Assembly: GCA_963556255.1 (NCBI GenBank)
Contig: OY744604.1
Coordinates: 72,422,279-72,486,278 of the forward strand
DNA from: Allolobophora icterica
Taxonomy: Eukaryota; Annelida; Clitellata; Crassiclitellata; Lumbricidae
Direction of reading: 5' to 3'
DNA length: 64,000 nt
The position numbers and the translations under genes are program-made. Positions 1 to 12,247 of the stretch are shown here, one piece after another (within the stretch, counting starts at the first letter, position 1; every line of letters begins with the position of its first letter). The notes under the pieces were generated by a model. That model did no database searches and was not told where the DNA came from. It was given only the letters and a program-made list of their open reading frames with translations.

Positions 1-371
1 ATATGTACAATTACAATGTAATGTTTCTAACGGCGGTGTTTGGAGACCGATCATGGAATGGATACAGCGTGGAAGAAATCCAAGACAGTCAGATTTCAAC
101 TAGATACCAAAAAGCTGGGGAATCAAGCACAGAATAAATGGAATTGCGTGAAAGAAACCTTCTTATGCAGACCGTGTATGCGAGGCCACATGCCTTGCAG
201 ACAAACGCGGTTTTAAATGAGGAACTGAGTTCTAGCGGCATCACAATTTTCACTTTAAAGGACAGACTGGACATTCTATGTAGACCTATGCATCACAAAA
301 GTCAAGCAAGCTTATATCCCGAAACATATTTTGTAACTAGTTTATGTATTTAGTAGGGGATGCTGCATAGT
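1..371. other. No recognisable feature
   Basis: I see no exon, repeat or transposon end here. The short open frames lack splice context and known motifs. Confidence 0.4.
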
Positions 372-560
372 GTAAGCATAGTGATTAGCGGTCTGAACAG
401 TACTGTCAATCGAGAGGTCGGGGAGGGGCTAAAATCCCCGCCACGGCAGAAATTTGGTTGGCGATTTCTGCTCCAACTGCACCCCCTAATGAGTACACTG
501 TCGATGGGAAGATGAGACGGCGAGGGAGAGGAGTAGCAACGCGCTCTCATATGCCGAGGC
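372..560 (+). repeat. tRNA-derived SINE, family B
   Basis: The element has a tRNA-like head with a B-box-like GAGAGGTCGGG stretch, then a body reading TTTCTGCTCCAACTGCACCC and ending near CTCATATGCC. The copy at 59765-59950 has the same order and wording. The related copies in intron 3 of units 1-4 of the F-box array are more diverged. Promoter activity is not assumed. Confidence 0.6.
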
Positions 561-1570
561 GAAGAAAATGAAGTCGCAAACACTTCATACTCATGGCTGC
601 CTCAGGGCTAGCTTATGGGACTGCTCTTCTTCTTCTTTGGTTCTTCTTCTTCTTCTACTTATGCATTCAGTGCGGTAGAGGGTCGTAAAGGTGGTAATAA
701 ATATAGGCCTACATACCATGACTTCACATGAAAAAATGTGACGGTTTTAAAAGCATATGCCAAAACGTCTGTCTGTCTGTCTGCGACATAGTTTGGATAC
801 AATAAACGAAGCATAAATGAATCTATGCATGTATTTTCTGTCTGTGTTTCTGTCTAAATCTCTTTCTAGCTTTCTATCTACATTTATTCATCTTCTTCAT
901 TTGTCCATCTCTCTAAAGACGGATGTTGACTCAGGTCGTCAATCCTGTCACCAAAGCATCAGTCTATTCTGCAGCTACTCGGAAAATGCCCTCGGTCATC
1001 ATTTAGAGAAAGGTAATATTTTAGAAATTCCTTCTCGCTTCCTCGTTTCTTTTCACTTTAGTGCATCTATTCTCGCATATGTTATACCATAAACGTCGAG
1101 GTCCACATGGTTGTGCATATTGATTCTCCTGTACCGTGTTTATGAGTAGATGGAAAAGCCTGTTTAAAACGCGAGCGCTCGTTGATATGCATACAAACTG
1201 GACCAGGATCAGGTGATCTATGTATTTGAGTCCTCGATGTCTAACCTTACGTTTTCGGATTCGGACTTTCTGTGGGGAATCCATGCAACGACCCTGTACA
1301 CCTCTTGTGCAAACATGCCTTAGTCAGTAAGCAGTATAAATTGATACTTCGGCAAGCCAGAAAGTAAAGAATATATCCTGTGCCTTACTGCTCCAGTGTT
1401 CGGGACCTAATGTTTCACCTGTTCTCACTCAACGGCCAAAGAAAAGCAAAATAAGCGCTTGTTCTCCGTTCAGTGGTTGATTATTTCAAAACTAACCTAC
1501 TTCTAGTTTTTCTGATATTGTATCAAGCTTTATATAACATTCAAAATTTAAAAAAATATAAGGCACAGTA
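561..1570. other. Unannotated 1 kb; simple CTT and GTCT tracts
   Basis: The stretch holds a CTT-rich tract near 626-660 and a short (GTCT)n tract near 768-782. I found no exon of the array family, no paired transposon ends and no reverse-transcriptase motif. Confidence 0.4.
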
Positions 1571-1574
1571 GGCC

Positions 1575-1690
1575 TATCCGATTGGTTAGAGCGCCCAGCG
1601 TGCAACGCTGGGGTATGAGTACGAGCCTCACCTGAAACGGTTACCGTGTATAGACCTTGAGCAAGTCCTTCAGGCAGAGTTGATGTCTGC
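1575..1690 (+). repeat. SINE family A fragment (Deu/V-SINE-like core)
   Basis: A tRNA-like head (GATTGGTTAGAGCGCCCAGC, then GAGTACGAGCC at the B-box position) is followed by AGACCTTGAGCAAGTCCTTC. This is the same core as in the fuller copy at 49790-50030. It runs directly into a (ATGT)n tract. Membership in the Deu-SINE group is inferred from the CTTGGGCAAGT-type core. Confidence 0.6.
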
Positions 1691-1863
1691 ATGCATGCAT
1701 GTATGCATGTATGTATGCATGTGTGTCTGTCTGTATGTATGCATGTATGTATGTATGTATGTATGTATGTATGTATGTATGTATGTATGTATGTATGTAT
1801 GTATGTATGTATGTATGTATGTATGTATGTATGTATGAATGTATGTATGTATGTATGTATTTA
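1691..1863 (+). repeat. (ATGT)n microsatellite
   Basis: About 170 bp of almost pure ATGT/GTAT tetranucleotides with a few GCAT and GTCT interruptions at the left end. The open frame across it (a Met-Tyr-Val-Cys repeat) is an artefact. Confidence 0.95.
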
Positions 1864-2729
1864 TGATTTCAATCGTGTGGACTTCTGAGTTAATATTGCC
1901 ATCTTTAAGATAACAATATAAACATCTCTATTGCCATTTTAACTAACGATATTTACAGTTGCCCTAATAAAAAGTTACATTTGATTATTACCAGTAGCCA
2001 AGTCATGATTAAGCTGTTACAACGCTGATGGATAATTTCGTATGTTCCAGGGATGACTTTGGTAATGTAATTTATGCAGGTCTTAATTATTCACGCAGAA
2101 GTCAACGGTAATCTGTTTTAAATGCCGCTGCTCATCAAATCTGTGACATATCTATATTTGGACATAAATCCAATTTCATGTCGAAATCCATAAGGCCAGA
2201 GATACTAGAAAACAGGCTACAGCTGATCAGAAAGTTGAAGCGCCAGAATTTATGCAAAACAAATAGCAGAGCTCATCGAGACGTTTTAAAACTAAGAAAT
2301 GCTGTTCATGCTACTCTTGCATTGAGTTAAAATGTTACTCATTCAACATGTAACATATTCTAAATTCTTTATTTTGCTAGAAAACCAAAATGTTTAGGTA
2401 AGTGTTGCTTATGAATTGATATTGTAACGAACATCGGTTTAAGTTGAAACGCACCATCACATCTAACATAATGTCAGCAGATGTAAGGGTAGAATTTCTT
2501 TAAATAAAACCTACGAAGGAAAAAACAACACATTTATATGTTAGTTTTCTTAAGAGAAGGGAAGCGTGTAAATAAATGATCAATGTATATCTCAAACTGA
2601 ATAGGTATATCAAAAGAGTAATTCGAAATTACAGATAAAAGAAGCTAGGATATGACCATTACACGAGATAACCAAGCTATTTAATAGGCTTGCAAAATTG
2701 TCTCTGTCTTTGACATTCTCTTGAACGGT
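1864..2729 (-). other. 3' flank of F-box unit 1
   Basis: The sequence lies downstream of the unit 1 stop codon and aligns by eye with the 3' flanks of units 2-4, for example CTAAGAAATGCTGT near 2294, GTAAGGGTAGAATTTCTT near 2486, and AAGCTATTTAAT near 2674. It probably holds the 3' UTR and terminator region. No coding exon is seen. Confidence 0.5.
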
Positions 2730-5700
2730 TTATTCTTCTGTGAAACGGAAGATAGTAAAAACTCCGTTCTCACAGTCACCATCATCAACAATAGCAAGGA
2801 CTTCATTCCTCTCGCTATTGTATACGTAGTGCGATTTATAGCGAATAACGATCCTGTTGTTCTCATCCATCTGCGGACCAGTAAAATCGAGGAGATTCAA
2901 TTCAGAATCTAAAAGCTCGATACTGTTTAGCCGCCAGCTTAGCAACGTGCATCCATATACGCCTGCCTGACTGGCCAGAGTGGGCAAATGGTCGTCACCT
3001 GAAGACAGTGTTGACTTATATTGGCGTATAATCGTGCCATCCCTGTCGATCTCCGTTAATGTTGTTTGCACGTCGTAGTCAGTTGAAACCAGGACAAGGT
3101 TTCCATTCGATTTTGGAATTATTTCGTCAACCACCGGACTATCTGAGTGCATCCTTATCTGATGCTGCAAGAAACCATTCGCATTGTAAATGCATATCAC
3201 TGGAAGATCATCGTCTTGCAGACCTGAAAAGATTAAACTACCATCTGGAGCCACTGATAGAGTAGGGTAAAAAATTTTCATCCACTCATCATTGATGAAT
3301 GGTGTAATATTAAACTGGTGTTCTGCATCTTTCGTAATGCGTACGATTCTACCGTGACTGTAATCATATCCTTCTGCGTGGTGTATATACAGGCAGTTTG
3401 ATACGTTGCAAGCTGTGAAGCATTCTGGCCATGATATTTCTGGTAGCGGGATGACATCTTTCACCGCTGACATATTGTTTCGGTCGTACACATTAATAGC
3501 AAAGTCTGGATTCTCTTGCCAGTACATCATAAATATTTCATCTTTCATGGTAGTCATTTCGTAGACGTTTATCTGGAGTGGACACTGGTGCAGAATTTCC
3601 ATGCGAATCGTCCTTTGAGCTAACAAAATTATCACTATGTCAAATAAATTTCGCAAAATAGTGGCAGGTGTTAAACACATTTTTTTCAAAAGACGACTAA
3701 GAATGATCATTTAAATACATGCATGCAATTATGTGAAAAATAAGTTAGAAAATTGACTGTGTTACTCTCACTACAATCTACTTCAAGTGTCAAGTAGTAG
3801 GGCTTATGCAAAATACACTTGAAACTTAAAGTAAACCCGAAACGTTGACATATAATTAAATTGGATACATAATGAGGAAATTAATAACTGAGGTCGTTGA
3901 AAATCATTTTTAGGGACATCAGTGCAATGCTAAATTACAGGACAAGTCTGCATAAATCGGACGCCATACAACAATGATTGCGTGGAAAATAAGCTGCAGC
4001 GTGCAGTCACATGTTATATTCTAAAAAATTTTGACGACAGCTTCCAGTATAAAATTGCATTAAAATGCCAATGATGGTTGTGGTGATGATGGCAGTGTAT
4101 TTTATGGTATCTGGGAATTTATAAAGTACCTCTCACAGTGCGAACTATTCAGAGCCGCTCTCAGTGTGTGAGCCTCGCGGAAACAGAAAAGACTTTAGAC
4201 TACGAACAACAGAGAGAGACAGAACGGAGAGAAAGAGAGACAGGGACAGAGAGAGAGACAGAGAGAGATAGACAGAGAGAGAAAGAGAGAGAGAACCCAG
4301 CAAGTAGGTTTCCACCCAGTACGAAGGGAAAGGAGTTCCACGTGGATGGGTTCGCGACAGTGAAAGAACGAGACCCGGGCATCGAACATATCAAGCCGAT
4401 TTAGGGATGGTAGGGGTCGATGAGAAGAAGCAGAGAGAGAGAGATTCGCGCATCAGGTCACAAAGGTAGGTTGAGACTAGTGTTAAGATTTTGAAGTGGA
4501 TACGAGCGGAGACAGGAAGACAATGCAAGACATCAGTCATGTAAATAGAGATGGAGGAGAACCGAGAACGACGAGCAATGAGGCGAGCTGCCACGTTAAG
4601 TACCGATTGAAGGGCAGAAAGACGGACTTTCGGAAGGCCTACCAGTAAAGAATTACAATAATCAATGCGGCAACAGATAAATGCATGAATGATGGTTGTG
4701 AAGACTGCAGGAGAGAGGTATGGACGGATACCTCGCACTCTCCTCAAGTGGTAGTAGGAGGTGCGATAAAGTAAGGAAAGGTGAAAAGCAAAGGTGAGTG
4801 AACTGTCTATGGTGACTCCCAGGTCGCAGACATTCGTAGAGTATGAGAATGTTTGAAAGTAGCTGAGAGAAGTGAGAAATCGAGTTTAGATAATTGCTGC
4901 TTTGTATAAAACCAAATCAGATGGGTTTTAGAGGAGTTAAGGATCAATCAATTGGAGAACATCCAAGAGCGAAGATCTTGAGAAGGGGAGTCAATGGAGC
5001 GAAAAGGAAGCAGTCATTCAGCTGGGAACCATGGACTTGAGTTTGCACATCATGAGCATAGAGATGTCCAGATGCAAGATGCTTAGAAAAGAGAGAGTGA
5101 ATGCCAGAGATAAAAAGAAGGTAAAGGATAGGACCAAGAACAGAACCCTGGGAGACCAAAGTTAACCAAAGGGCGTCCTTGAGGTGTTCAGGATCACCTT
5201 TCGCGTGCGGTCAGCGAGATAGGATCTGCGCCAGCAGAGGTAGTGGTGATGACGTTGGTTACGGCAGCAGGCCCGGCTCAAGACATTTGGCGGCCCTAGG
5301 CAAACCGGCAAATCGGCGGCCCTAGGCAAACCGACAAACCGGCGGCCCTAGGCAAACCGTCCGAAATTTTAACATTTTCGTCATGGTAATTTCGATTTCG
5401 TCCATCTTTTTTGGAATTTGAATTTCATCTTCAAAAAAAGTTGATGACCTTTTTTTAGTCATTCGCCTCACAAATGAATGTCGTTACCTTTTTTTTACCA
5501 ATTCACGGTTACACCTGCGCGATTTATTGCACCACCACTATAAACCAACACTATAATACTTCCATCTACCGAATCATAATTAAATTTAAAAAAATTAAAA
5601 ATGCAAAATTGGCGGCCCCTACAAATCGGCGGTCCTAGGCAGTTGCCTAGTTTTGCCTATAGGACGAACCGGGCCTGTACGGCAGTGTTAGTGGTGGTAG

Positions 5701-7860
5701 TGGTGATGGTGGCGGTGATGGTGACTGTGATGATTGAAACCAATTCATTGTAGATATAGTGAAAAATTTCTTTTTCAGTTAGAAAATTAATCTAACATGT
5801 GTGTCTAGCGTTTAAGAGGACGTTGTATGCATGCGTGTGTTTACCTATGCACGTAGAAACTTAAAAATAATAGGGCATTTTCAGTACCTTACGAAAGCAC
5901 TGCGCGCATACTATCTAAATGGTGTCAAAGTTCATCTGTAATCAGAAATACCCAGATAGACTAACTGGGAAAGTCGTCACCGGTGGACTCTCTCAAACAC
6001 GAACTTCTGGACGAAAGGAGTCCCGTCCAGAGTTGCAAATTCACTCCTTGTTTACAGTTTCAGTACAAGCCAGTTGGCTAATATAGAGAGCATGCGTTTT
6101 CGGTGATAACTCTGATGTCTATGAAACGTAGATATTTAAAAAGACTGACAGAGCAAATATATTATTATATAATATATTAGATATATATATTTCAATATAT
6201 GTGCTGTTCGTATGGATGTGTAGCCTATAATAGTCTCGTTGTTACCGCGCTGGCTTGTGAATAGAGAGGTCGGGGTTCAAATTTCCAGTGGAGCAAAATA
6301 TATATTAAAATATCAGCTCTTTTGCTGCGCAGCGAATAGAGCAGTATAGAGAATACTTGATGTGCACTGTCAGTAAGAAGATCAGACGACAAGGCAGTTG
6401 CCTGGCCACCCCCACAGTATGCATAAGCTGAGAAAACTTAATCGTTAACATTTCGTGCTGGCTTAAGAATTACTCACTGATCGCAATTCTAATTTCAGGT
6501 CTTCGTTTCTCGCACGCATCAATTAAGCAAATTTGAATCTTTAATGAACTAACCAGTATCGTCTAGAGTCCTGTGGAGTTCATTTCGAAAGAAGTTGGTC
6601 CCAAGGATGTCGCTCCATTGGGAACAGACAGTTCCGAGTCTACTTATCACTAGGTCAGCTTTTTCATTCCACACACTTTTGCCCAGCTTCAAACCTTTCA
6701 CTTCCATGACAATGGCTTTAATGAGGATATACTCAATTAGCTCGATCGGTAGATCTTGCAGCTGCAGGTAAAGTCAAAACATATCACATATATTTACACA
6801 CTTTAAAACTCCTCAGCACAAAGTATACGAAATGGAAGAATGTTTTAGGACGAGCCTTAAACACAACAGCAATCAAAATAGATGGCACTTCTAAGCATCG
6901 ACCTACGTACGCTTGCAGGTTAGTTTCACTTAAAACTTGAACACAAAGTTGACGCAGCGTCACAAGGCTTCCATCTTTTTTCAAGGCTGAGGGTGGCTAA
7001 ATGGCGTTTTCAGAAGTTTACTAGGAGGATAGTTTATAAAAAGGTCGCACCTATATATGCCAATTTTTTCTTGCTTGTCATTAGTTTACAGCATAAATGC
7101 TTCATCTTTCTCCAACAACTGTTTATTTATTACCAAGATGCAGTGAAACTATTACTTTATTGCGACCAATTTTGACTAGATTCCTCAAAAATGACATATC
7201 TTTCTGCGGAAGTAACTACACAAAATTTAGCTCAGCACGCCGAAAGCCCCGATGGAAGAATCACATAATGAAGGTAACAATTACTAAGAAAACAAACAGG
7301 GATCGCGAAAATAGACCTCTTACGTTTGCTGAGTATAAAATTCGACCTCATTTTGAGATATTACGCATTTTTTACAACACTTGTTCTACTTGTGTAAAAT
7401 CTGACTACTTTCATGTGCTAATGAAACAGTTTGACTAAAGAAGAAGCATAGAAAATATTAGCTACACTCGTCATGCAATTGACAAAGTTTAGATCCATAG
7501 ATGATATGTGACTTGCATTTGAATGTCATGTAGCTTACCATCGTGTCACTCAATGATGAGAGTTTTGGACGTTTAGCATTGTCATCTTGCTGGAATACTG
7601 CTACAAGAGAAAAAATGCAATTATCTCTAAATTAATTCTTGCATAGAATTATATGCTATAATTTACGCATGTAATTGTATTTTTTATTATAAGGCTCTAT
7701 TATTGCTATGTTCTGAGTAACCTAAATACATGTAAGTTTTCCTTTTGAAAACTAGCTGAGTTGGAATAACATCTGCTAAGCGTAGCATTAACTTACAATC
7801 TGAGCCTTCATTCGTTTGCTCGTCATCGCTGGATTCAGGTGATGTTCGTTTTTTCGACAT
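2730..7860 (-). CDS. Unit 1: F-box/beta-propeller protein, 4 exons, 407 aa
   Basis: Predicted exons on the minus strand are A 7797-7860, B 7539-7600, C 6554-6761 and D 2730-3619. All are bounded by GT donors and AG acceptors and join in phases 1, 0 and 1 without a stop. Exon A encodes MSKKRTSPESSDDEQTNEGSD. Exon B carries AKRPKL, a Myc-like nuclear localisation motif, at about residues 32-37. Exon C is an F-box-like domain (LPIELIEYIL at about 46-55, TVCSQW at 86-91). Exon D is a repeated beta-strand domain with propeller-like signatures (VYDRNN, SNCLYI, PDGSLIFSG, KSNGNLVLVS, LLDSELNLLDF). By F-box family logic it would bind Skp1 and recruit a substrate through the propeller; this is inferred. 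The start is chosen because the same ATG and exon end recur in all seven copies. Intron 3 is expanded to 2.9 kb by a LINE and a MITE. The propeller family itself I cannot name. Confidence 0.85.
4140..5267 (-). mobile_element. CR1/L2-like LINE reverse-transcriptase relic
   Basis: Minus-strand frames contain VSQGSVLGPILYLLFISGIH (around 5100-5159), AFICCRIDYCNSLLVGLPK (about 4640-4710), and the C-terminal SFTVANPSTWNSFPF (about 4330-4372). This is the normal order of a CR1/L2-type reverse transcriptase. Frames are broken, so it is dead. It lies in intron 3 of unit 1. A purine-rich tract sits at 4195-4300 inside it. A hAT MITE abuts it at 5268. Confidence 0.8.
5268..5677. mobile_element. hAT-type MITE, TSD TACGGCAG
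   Basis: The ends are inverted (CAGGCCCGGCTC at left, GAACCGGGCCTG at right) and flanked by the identical 8-bp duplication TACGGCAG at 5260-5267 and 5678-5685. The interior repeats GGCGGCCCTAGGCAAACCG near the left end and has the core GTTGATGACCTTTTTTT. No coding sequence is present. The 8-bp TSD with CAG termini points to hAT. Confidence 0.88.
6226..6425 (+). repeat. SINE family B in intron 3 of unit 1
   Basis: An A-box-like TAGTCTCGTTGTTACC and a B-box-like GGTCGGGGTTCAAAT are followed by the family B body (CACTGTCAGTAAGAAGATCAG). Units 2, 3 and 4 carry this SINE at the same place, about 100-130 bp from exon C, so it predates their duplication. Confidence 0.75.
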
Positions 7861-7973
7861 GGCGTAAGGAAAGTACTAATATCTACAGAAACCCAGGAAA
7901 TACATTCTTTAAAATTGTATTTAAATTAAAGAAGGAATCGAAGTTTTAGCATAAAGGTCGCTTCAACACGAAA

Positions 7974-8000
7974 AATGATGTAATTATATTGTGACGTCAC
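7974..8000 (-). promoter_or_regulatory. Paired CRE-like module upstream of unit 1 (one site degraded)
   Basis: A palindromic TGACGTCA lies at 7992-7999, about 130 bp upstream of the ATG at 7860. The companion site that is TGACGTC in the other units reads TGATGTA here (7977-7983). CREB/ATF-type bZIP factors bind TGACGTCA; binding here is inferred. Confidence 0.6.
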
Positions 8001-8039
8001 ACCATAGATAGTTCATATTCATTGATACTATGCTAATTA

Positions 8040-8410
8040 ATAAATAATCGTAACCGGTTTTATCTTTGGCCTCTTTTCAAGAAAACACACAAGAGGTGCT
8101 CGCGCTGACCTAACAACGCAAGACCACGATCGAGCAGAATGGTCCTCAATCGCATGCGAAACAGAGGCATAGAAGGTAGATTGGCCAACTTGTGTTGAAG
8201 GTAGCGTAGAAATTTGTTCCAGCATAAAGGCCCGATCACTGCAAACTTACATGTTACATTGTGGAAGTACGAGACGGGAGAACGACAAGATCATCGTGGG
8301 TTGTAAAACGAAGAGATCTGTGACTAGGCAATGTTCACTTTGGATATCATAGCTCTATAAGGTAGAATGGAGACCAGGCATCAACGCGTCATCATTAGGT
8401 TCTTAAACTC
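8040..8410 (-). mobile_element. LINE 3'-end relic upstream of unit 1
   Basis: Reading the minus strand, the region resembles the CR1/L2-like C-terminus and 3' tail seen again at 15540-16090, 34195-34320, 47840-48060 and 55340-55450. All lie just 5' of a family gene, so it is a fossil carried along with the gene duplication. Confidence 0.55.
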
Positions 8411-8504
8411 AATGGGCCTGATTATTATTGTTATTATTATTATTATTTTTTAACCCGAGGTATATATGATCCTTCAGGTTCAAGATACTAATTAATGATG
8501 TTGA

Positions 8505-8700
8505 CTCTGGAGTGGTCGTCCTGGTCAAGCTTCGGGAGAACAAAAGTGCTGTGGAAGGCGACTGCGTTGAAACGTTGAATTACAACGGACAGGCGCTGGA
8601 ACAGATAGCTGGTTTCACTCGGGTCTCCCGAGATTTGGCTCAGAAGACGTCCAAGGTTGGAGGGGAACGCCTGTCCCACGGGGTTAGCTGGTCCCAAGGT
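8505..8700 (-). mobile_element. Non-LTR element C-terminal fragment (copy 2)
   Basis: The minus frame reads GRLLSQISGDPSETSYLFQRLSVVIQRFNA (split here only for reference: GRLLSQISGDPSE then TSYLFQRLSVVIQ). This is the same C-terminus as the element at 8983-10370, so it is a second partial copy, separated from it by a (ATT)n tract. Confidence 0.65.
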
Positions 8701-8701
8701 T

Positions 8702-8703
<2 letters not shown>

Positions 8704-8772
<69 letters not shown>

Positions 8773-8780
8773 TATTATTA

Positions 8781-8859
<79 letters not shown>

Positions 8860-8864
8860 TTTAT
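8704..8864. repeat. (ATT)n microsatellite
   Basis: About 160 bp of ATT trinucleotides with one interruption near 8771-8785. The poly-Ile and poly-Leu open frames across it are artefacts. Confidence 0.95.
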
Positions 8865-8982
8865 TTTGCCGCCCGAAGTGTGACCCTCAGGCTTTTAGAG
8901 ATTTAGAACGTGCGTGGTTAAATTGGTTTACTGTGCCTCGTCCTCCCCCATTTGTGCGAATGTGCCCGTGAACGCAATTGCG

Positions 8983-10367
8983 TTAAATCTTTGGTTGCAA
9001 ATTGAAAGGCGCTGGAACAGGTAGGTGGTTTCTCTCAAGTCTCCTGTTATTGTTGAAAGGCGGCGCCCGAGCAGTCCCTGAGGAATAACAGTGCCTGCTC
9101 ATTGAGTGGGCCCATACTTTCCAATGCGATGCGGATGAAGATGTGCGATCCCGGGAGTACAGCATATTTAATTCTTTTCCTGGCTGCAGCCAGTTCTGCC
9201 ACTCCGCCCGGTGTCGTAGCGGCAACCTGAAGATATGAGGATGCGCACGTGTGAATACACGTCGCGTCCCAGGCCACGTACTTGCCGCTAGCCCAGGGGA
9301 CGAGGGTGGCGCCATCCGGTCTCTTGCCGTCAGATCTTACTAGCCCCTAGGGTTCCTTGGCGCTTGGGATATCCGCTCTCCTCAGCGACCTCCAGATGAT
9401 GTCATTTATGTAGTAATGTCGGCTGGCTCTCCCTTCTGATCTTCTGCAGGCCATGCCGTGAAGACCCCCTTGATCCGCTATGTCTCCGCATTGACATCTG
9501 TGCGGTTGACAAAGCTGGAGGCCCAGTCTCAAGCCTATTGCAATGCGGATTGCTTCATTGTCTAGGCACATTCCACAAGCCGCTATTGGCACCGCCGATA
9601 TCCAGTCACCCGCGTGTGGAGCTCTACTGGCTCCAAGTCTGGCTCTGTTCAATGGATCGTTCTTTTCGTTCCACAGGTCCATTTTTTCAATCTCAACCAG
9701 AGGTCTATCCCACACCCTCTGGGAGGTGGTATGTGGACCGTCAGTAGGCAAGGTCGCGCTCCGTTTTATCAGTGCCTCCTCGCGGAAGGTTTCGTGCCAG
9801 CTCTCCAGTGCGAGGATGTCGGCCACCAAAGGCTCCGTCGATGCAGCCGAGGCCAAAAAGGCTGAAGTTGCCAGCATCGAGGCCCTTCGGATGCCAAGTC
9901 CTCCATCTCTGATTGGGAGAGTGGCCTGTCTCCATTGTGATTCGTCCAATTGTACATTGAACAGTCTCTCGAATCCTTGTCTCATGACTTCATCAAGTAT
10001 GTCCAGTGAAGGGTGATCCCAGCATGGTGTCGTCCTCAGTAGGTACAGTAGCTTCGGCGTGCCAAAGCTCGATCAGCAGTAGCGCGGACTGTGATGGTAG
10101 TCTCGTCATATTAATGACCGCTTGTTCCAGTGAATCCACGTGGTCGGCTAGGATCTGGTCCAGGGCCTCGCCTCTCTGTAGTGGTGCACCTAGGAGGGTG
10201 AGTTCCGTGTCTTTGACGCGTATAAAGCCCTCCAATGCCGGGTCATTCGTTTCACTGGTGGAGAAAACCTCGCATTTCAGTCTGTTAAGGCTGAGACCCA
10301 TGCTGTTTTCTAGGTCGGCCACCGATCTTAAGTCCCGGTTGATCTCCTCCCCCGCTGCCCCCCAGCG

Positions 10368-10370
<3 letters not shown>
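8983..10370 (-). mobile_element. Non-LTR retrotransposon relic with nuclease-like C-terminus
   Basis: On the minus strand the frames read in order SMGLSLNRLKCEVFS (about 10260-10305), LPIRDGGLGIRRASMLATS (about 9860-9925), CQPHRCQCGDIADQGGLHG (about 9450-9510), then RSDGKRPDGATLVPW (about 9290-9340), AWDATCIHTCASSYLQVAA and FLRDCSGAAF. The first block is reverse-transcriptase-like. The CxC...H...RPDG...WD series resembles a PD-(D/E)XK-type domain; this is inferred. Frame changes near 9350 and 9990 make it a relic. The family is known from many invertebrate genomes but I do not assign a clade. Confidence 0.7.

Positions 10371-10434
<64 letters not shown>
10370..10434. repeat. (TTA)n microsatellite
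   Basis: About 65 bp of uninterrupted TTA trinucleotides between the non-LTR relic and a LINE tail. Confidence 0.95.
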
Positions 10435-10640
10435 GCTCCAGAATGAAAGGCCGACCGCTGCTAAGCTTCGATATTCATTGTGACAGCCAGCGTTGGGAGA
10501 ACAACCAGATTGCCCTGTTTTGCAGAAGGACGAGATCTGTGACCAGGTAATGATGTCACGTCTGGAATGTAATGGATTTGAAAGGTAAAACGGGTAAAAA
10601 TCGACCAAGAATACAATAAAAAAAATACTGACCAAGGATG
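10435..10640 (-). mobile_element. CR1/L2-like LINE C-terminal fragment
   Basis: The minus frame includes SSFCKTGQSGC and EYRSLAAVGLSFWSN. This parallels RFLRSAKQGNLVVLP...EYRSLAVVDLSFWNKLP at 15841-16029, a frameshifted version of the usual LRSxxQGNLVV...SFxVxGPxxWNxLP ending. Confidence 0.65.
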
Positions 10641-11043
10641 AAGGTCAAAAGCAGGCCTTGATCCATTTGGTATCCGAACATTCGAAAAAGTATTCGGACC
10701 CAAACAAGTTAACGGTCACAAAAATGGACTAATAAATATTTTATTCTTAAATCAAACTGACAGAGTTCAATTATGCTCACAAGTACTCTTTAAGTATTGT
10801 ACTTTAAACCTAGAAATTTAAAATTTACTTTCGGTTTCACAAAATACAAAAGAATATTGATAATATTATCACAATTGTGCTTACATTCCTTGTCTAAAAT
10901 TTGGAAAACTTGTCATCTCATGTGGCACCCCTAAATGATGGAATATTTTTATAATATTTTGCACACTAGCTTAGTATATCAAAAGGAACATAACTAGGGG
11001 CTGTCCCATCTATTTCCAAAAAATAACGTTTTTGAGCACCACC

Positions 11044-11118
<75 letters not shown>

Positions 11119-11500
11119 CAAACCTGCCATTTTTCGCAATTTAAGGCTTAGCGTTTTCAAATTTAATATCCAACATTACTTCCTCCCTGCTTGAGTGGAC
11201 TGATTTTCTGGATACTGACCTGGTTGCAGTTTGATTTTTGAAGGCCATCGGTTAATGTCTTGTGTATCAGAAACAGGCTCGATGGAAGTTATTAATTACA
11301 TCATTCCCTCATCGTTTAACATTTGTTCTTAATGACCTTAATATCACTTAGACTGCTGCAGGAGGTACTTTTGAGAGGTACAAAAGCGCATTAGAAACTT
11401 TCAAAATACATACATACACATTGTAAGGTATTGCGGGACAAGATGGTGCAGCGTGATGGAAAAGATATACAGCGGATCAATACAAGATGGCAGACAAGCG
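10641..11500. repeat. Unassigned spacer with (TA)n tract at 11047-11116
   Basis: Apart from about 70 bp of TA dinucleotides I see no exon, no transposon ends and no RNA gene. The sequence is AT-rich and unlike the other spacers of the array. Confidence 0.5.
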
Positions 11501-12247
11501 CGTGGCCGAAGTCTCCTAATCTAATTTCATCCATTCTACTCCAATGATTTCTACATCAATTTAGAAGTCATGTCGAAATCCAATATGTCAAAGAAATTAG
11601 AAATCAGACTACCGAAGCTAGCAAGTTGAATCACCTGAATGACTTTAAAAAACAGGGTTCTCGTTCTTAGACCAATAGCAGCGCTCATCGACAGGTTACG
11701 GACTAAGAAATGCTGTGTACAATAAGATAGAGTTACTATACTACTCAGTCAATTCCTAATAATAATTATTGCGAAGACAACTAAAATGCTTAAGTAAGTT
11801 TGCGTATTAACTGATAACGTAGAGACGATCGGGTTTGAGCAAAGCCGTTTAAAAAAGATCTACATTATAGCCTAATCATTATATTTATAAATAGGGCCTA
11901 CAGTACACATAAAATTTTAAAACGTTCACCGAAATATTCCGTATTTTTAAGTCCCCTGCGGATTGCTAGAACCTAAGACTCAGCCTAAAACTGGCACTGA
12001 ATGTAGTAAAGGTAGGAGTAGAATTCTTAAAATAAAACGCATGAAACAGAGAAGAAATACATTTTTAAATTTTTTTAAGCGAAGTAAATTGTGTAAACAA
12101 ATTCTCAATGTATATCTCAAAATGAATAGGTATTGCAACAGAGTTATTCGAAACTATATTTAAGAGAAGCCCGGATATGACCGTTAAACGAGGTAATCAA
12201 GCTATTTAATACAAGTTGTCTAATTACTTAACATTCTCTCGAATAGT

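Noticed and set aside
1575..1650. A genuine tRNA gene
   Set aside because: The tRNA-like fold is imperfect and is followed by the SINE core, so it is a SINE head. The same holds at 49797-49860 and 31210-31280.
3620..3710. Extension of the unit 1 propeller frame to a more upstream Met (MIILSRLLKKMCL)
   Set aside because: That part lies beyond the AG acceptor shared by all copies. The open frame is intronic and is kept only in units 1 and 4 by recent common ancestry.
8512..8971. Open frames with long poly-Ile or poly-Leu
   Set aside because: They translate the (ATT)n tract and its flanking LINE relic.
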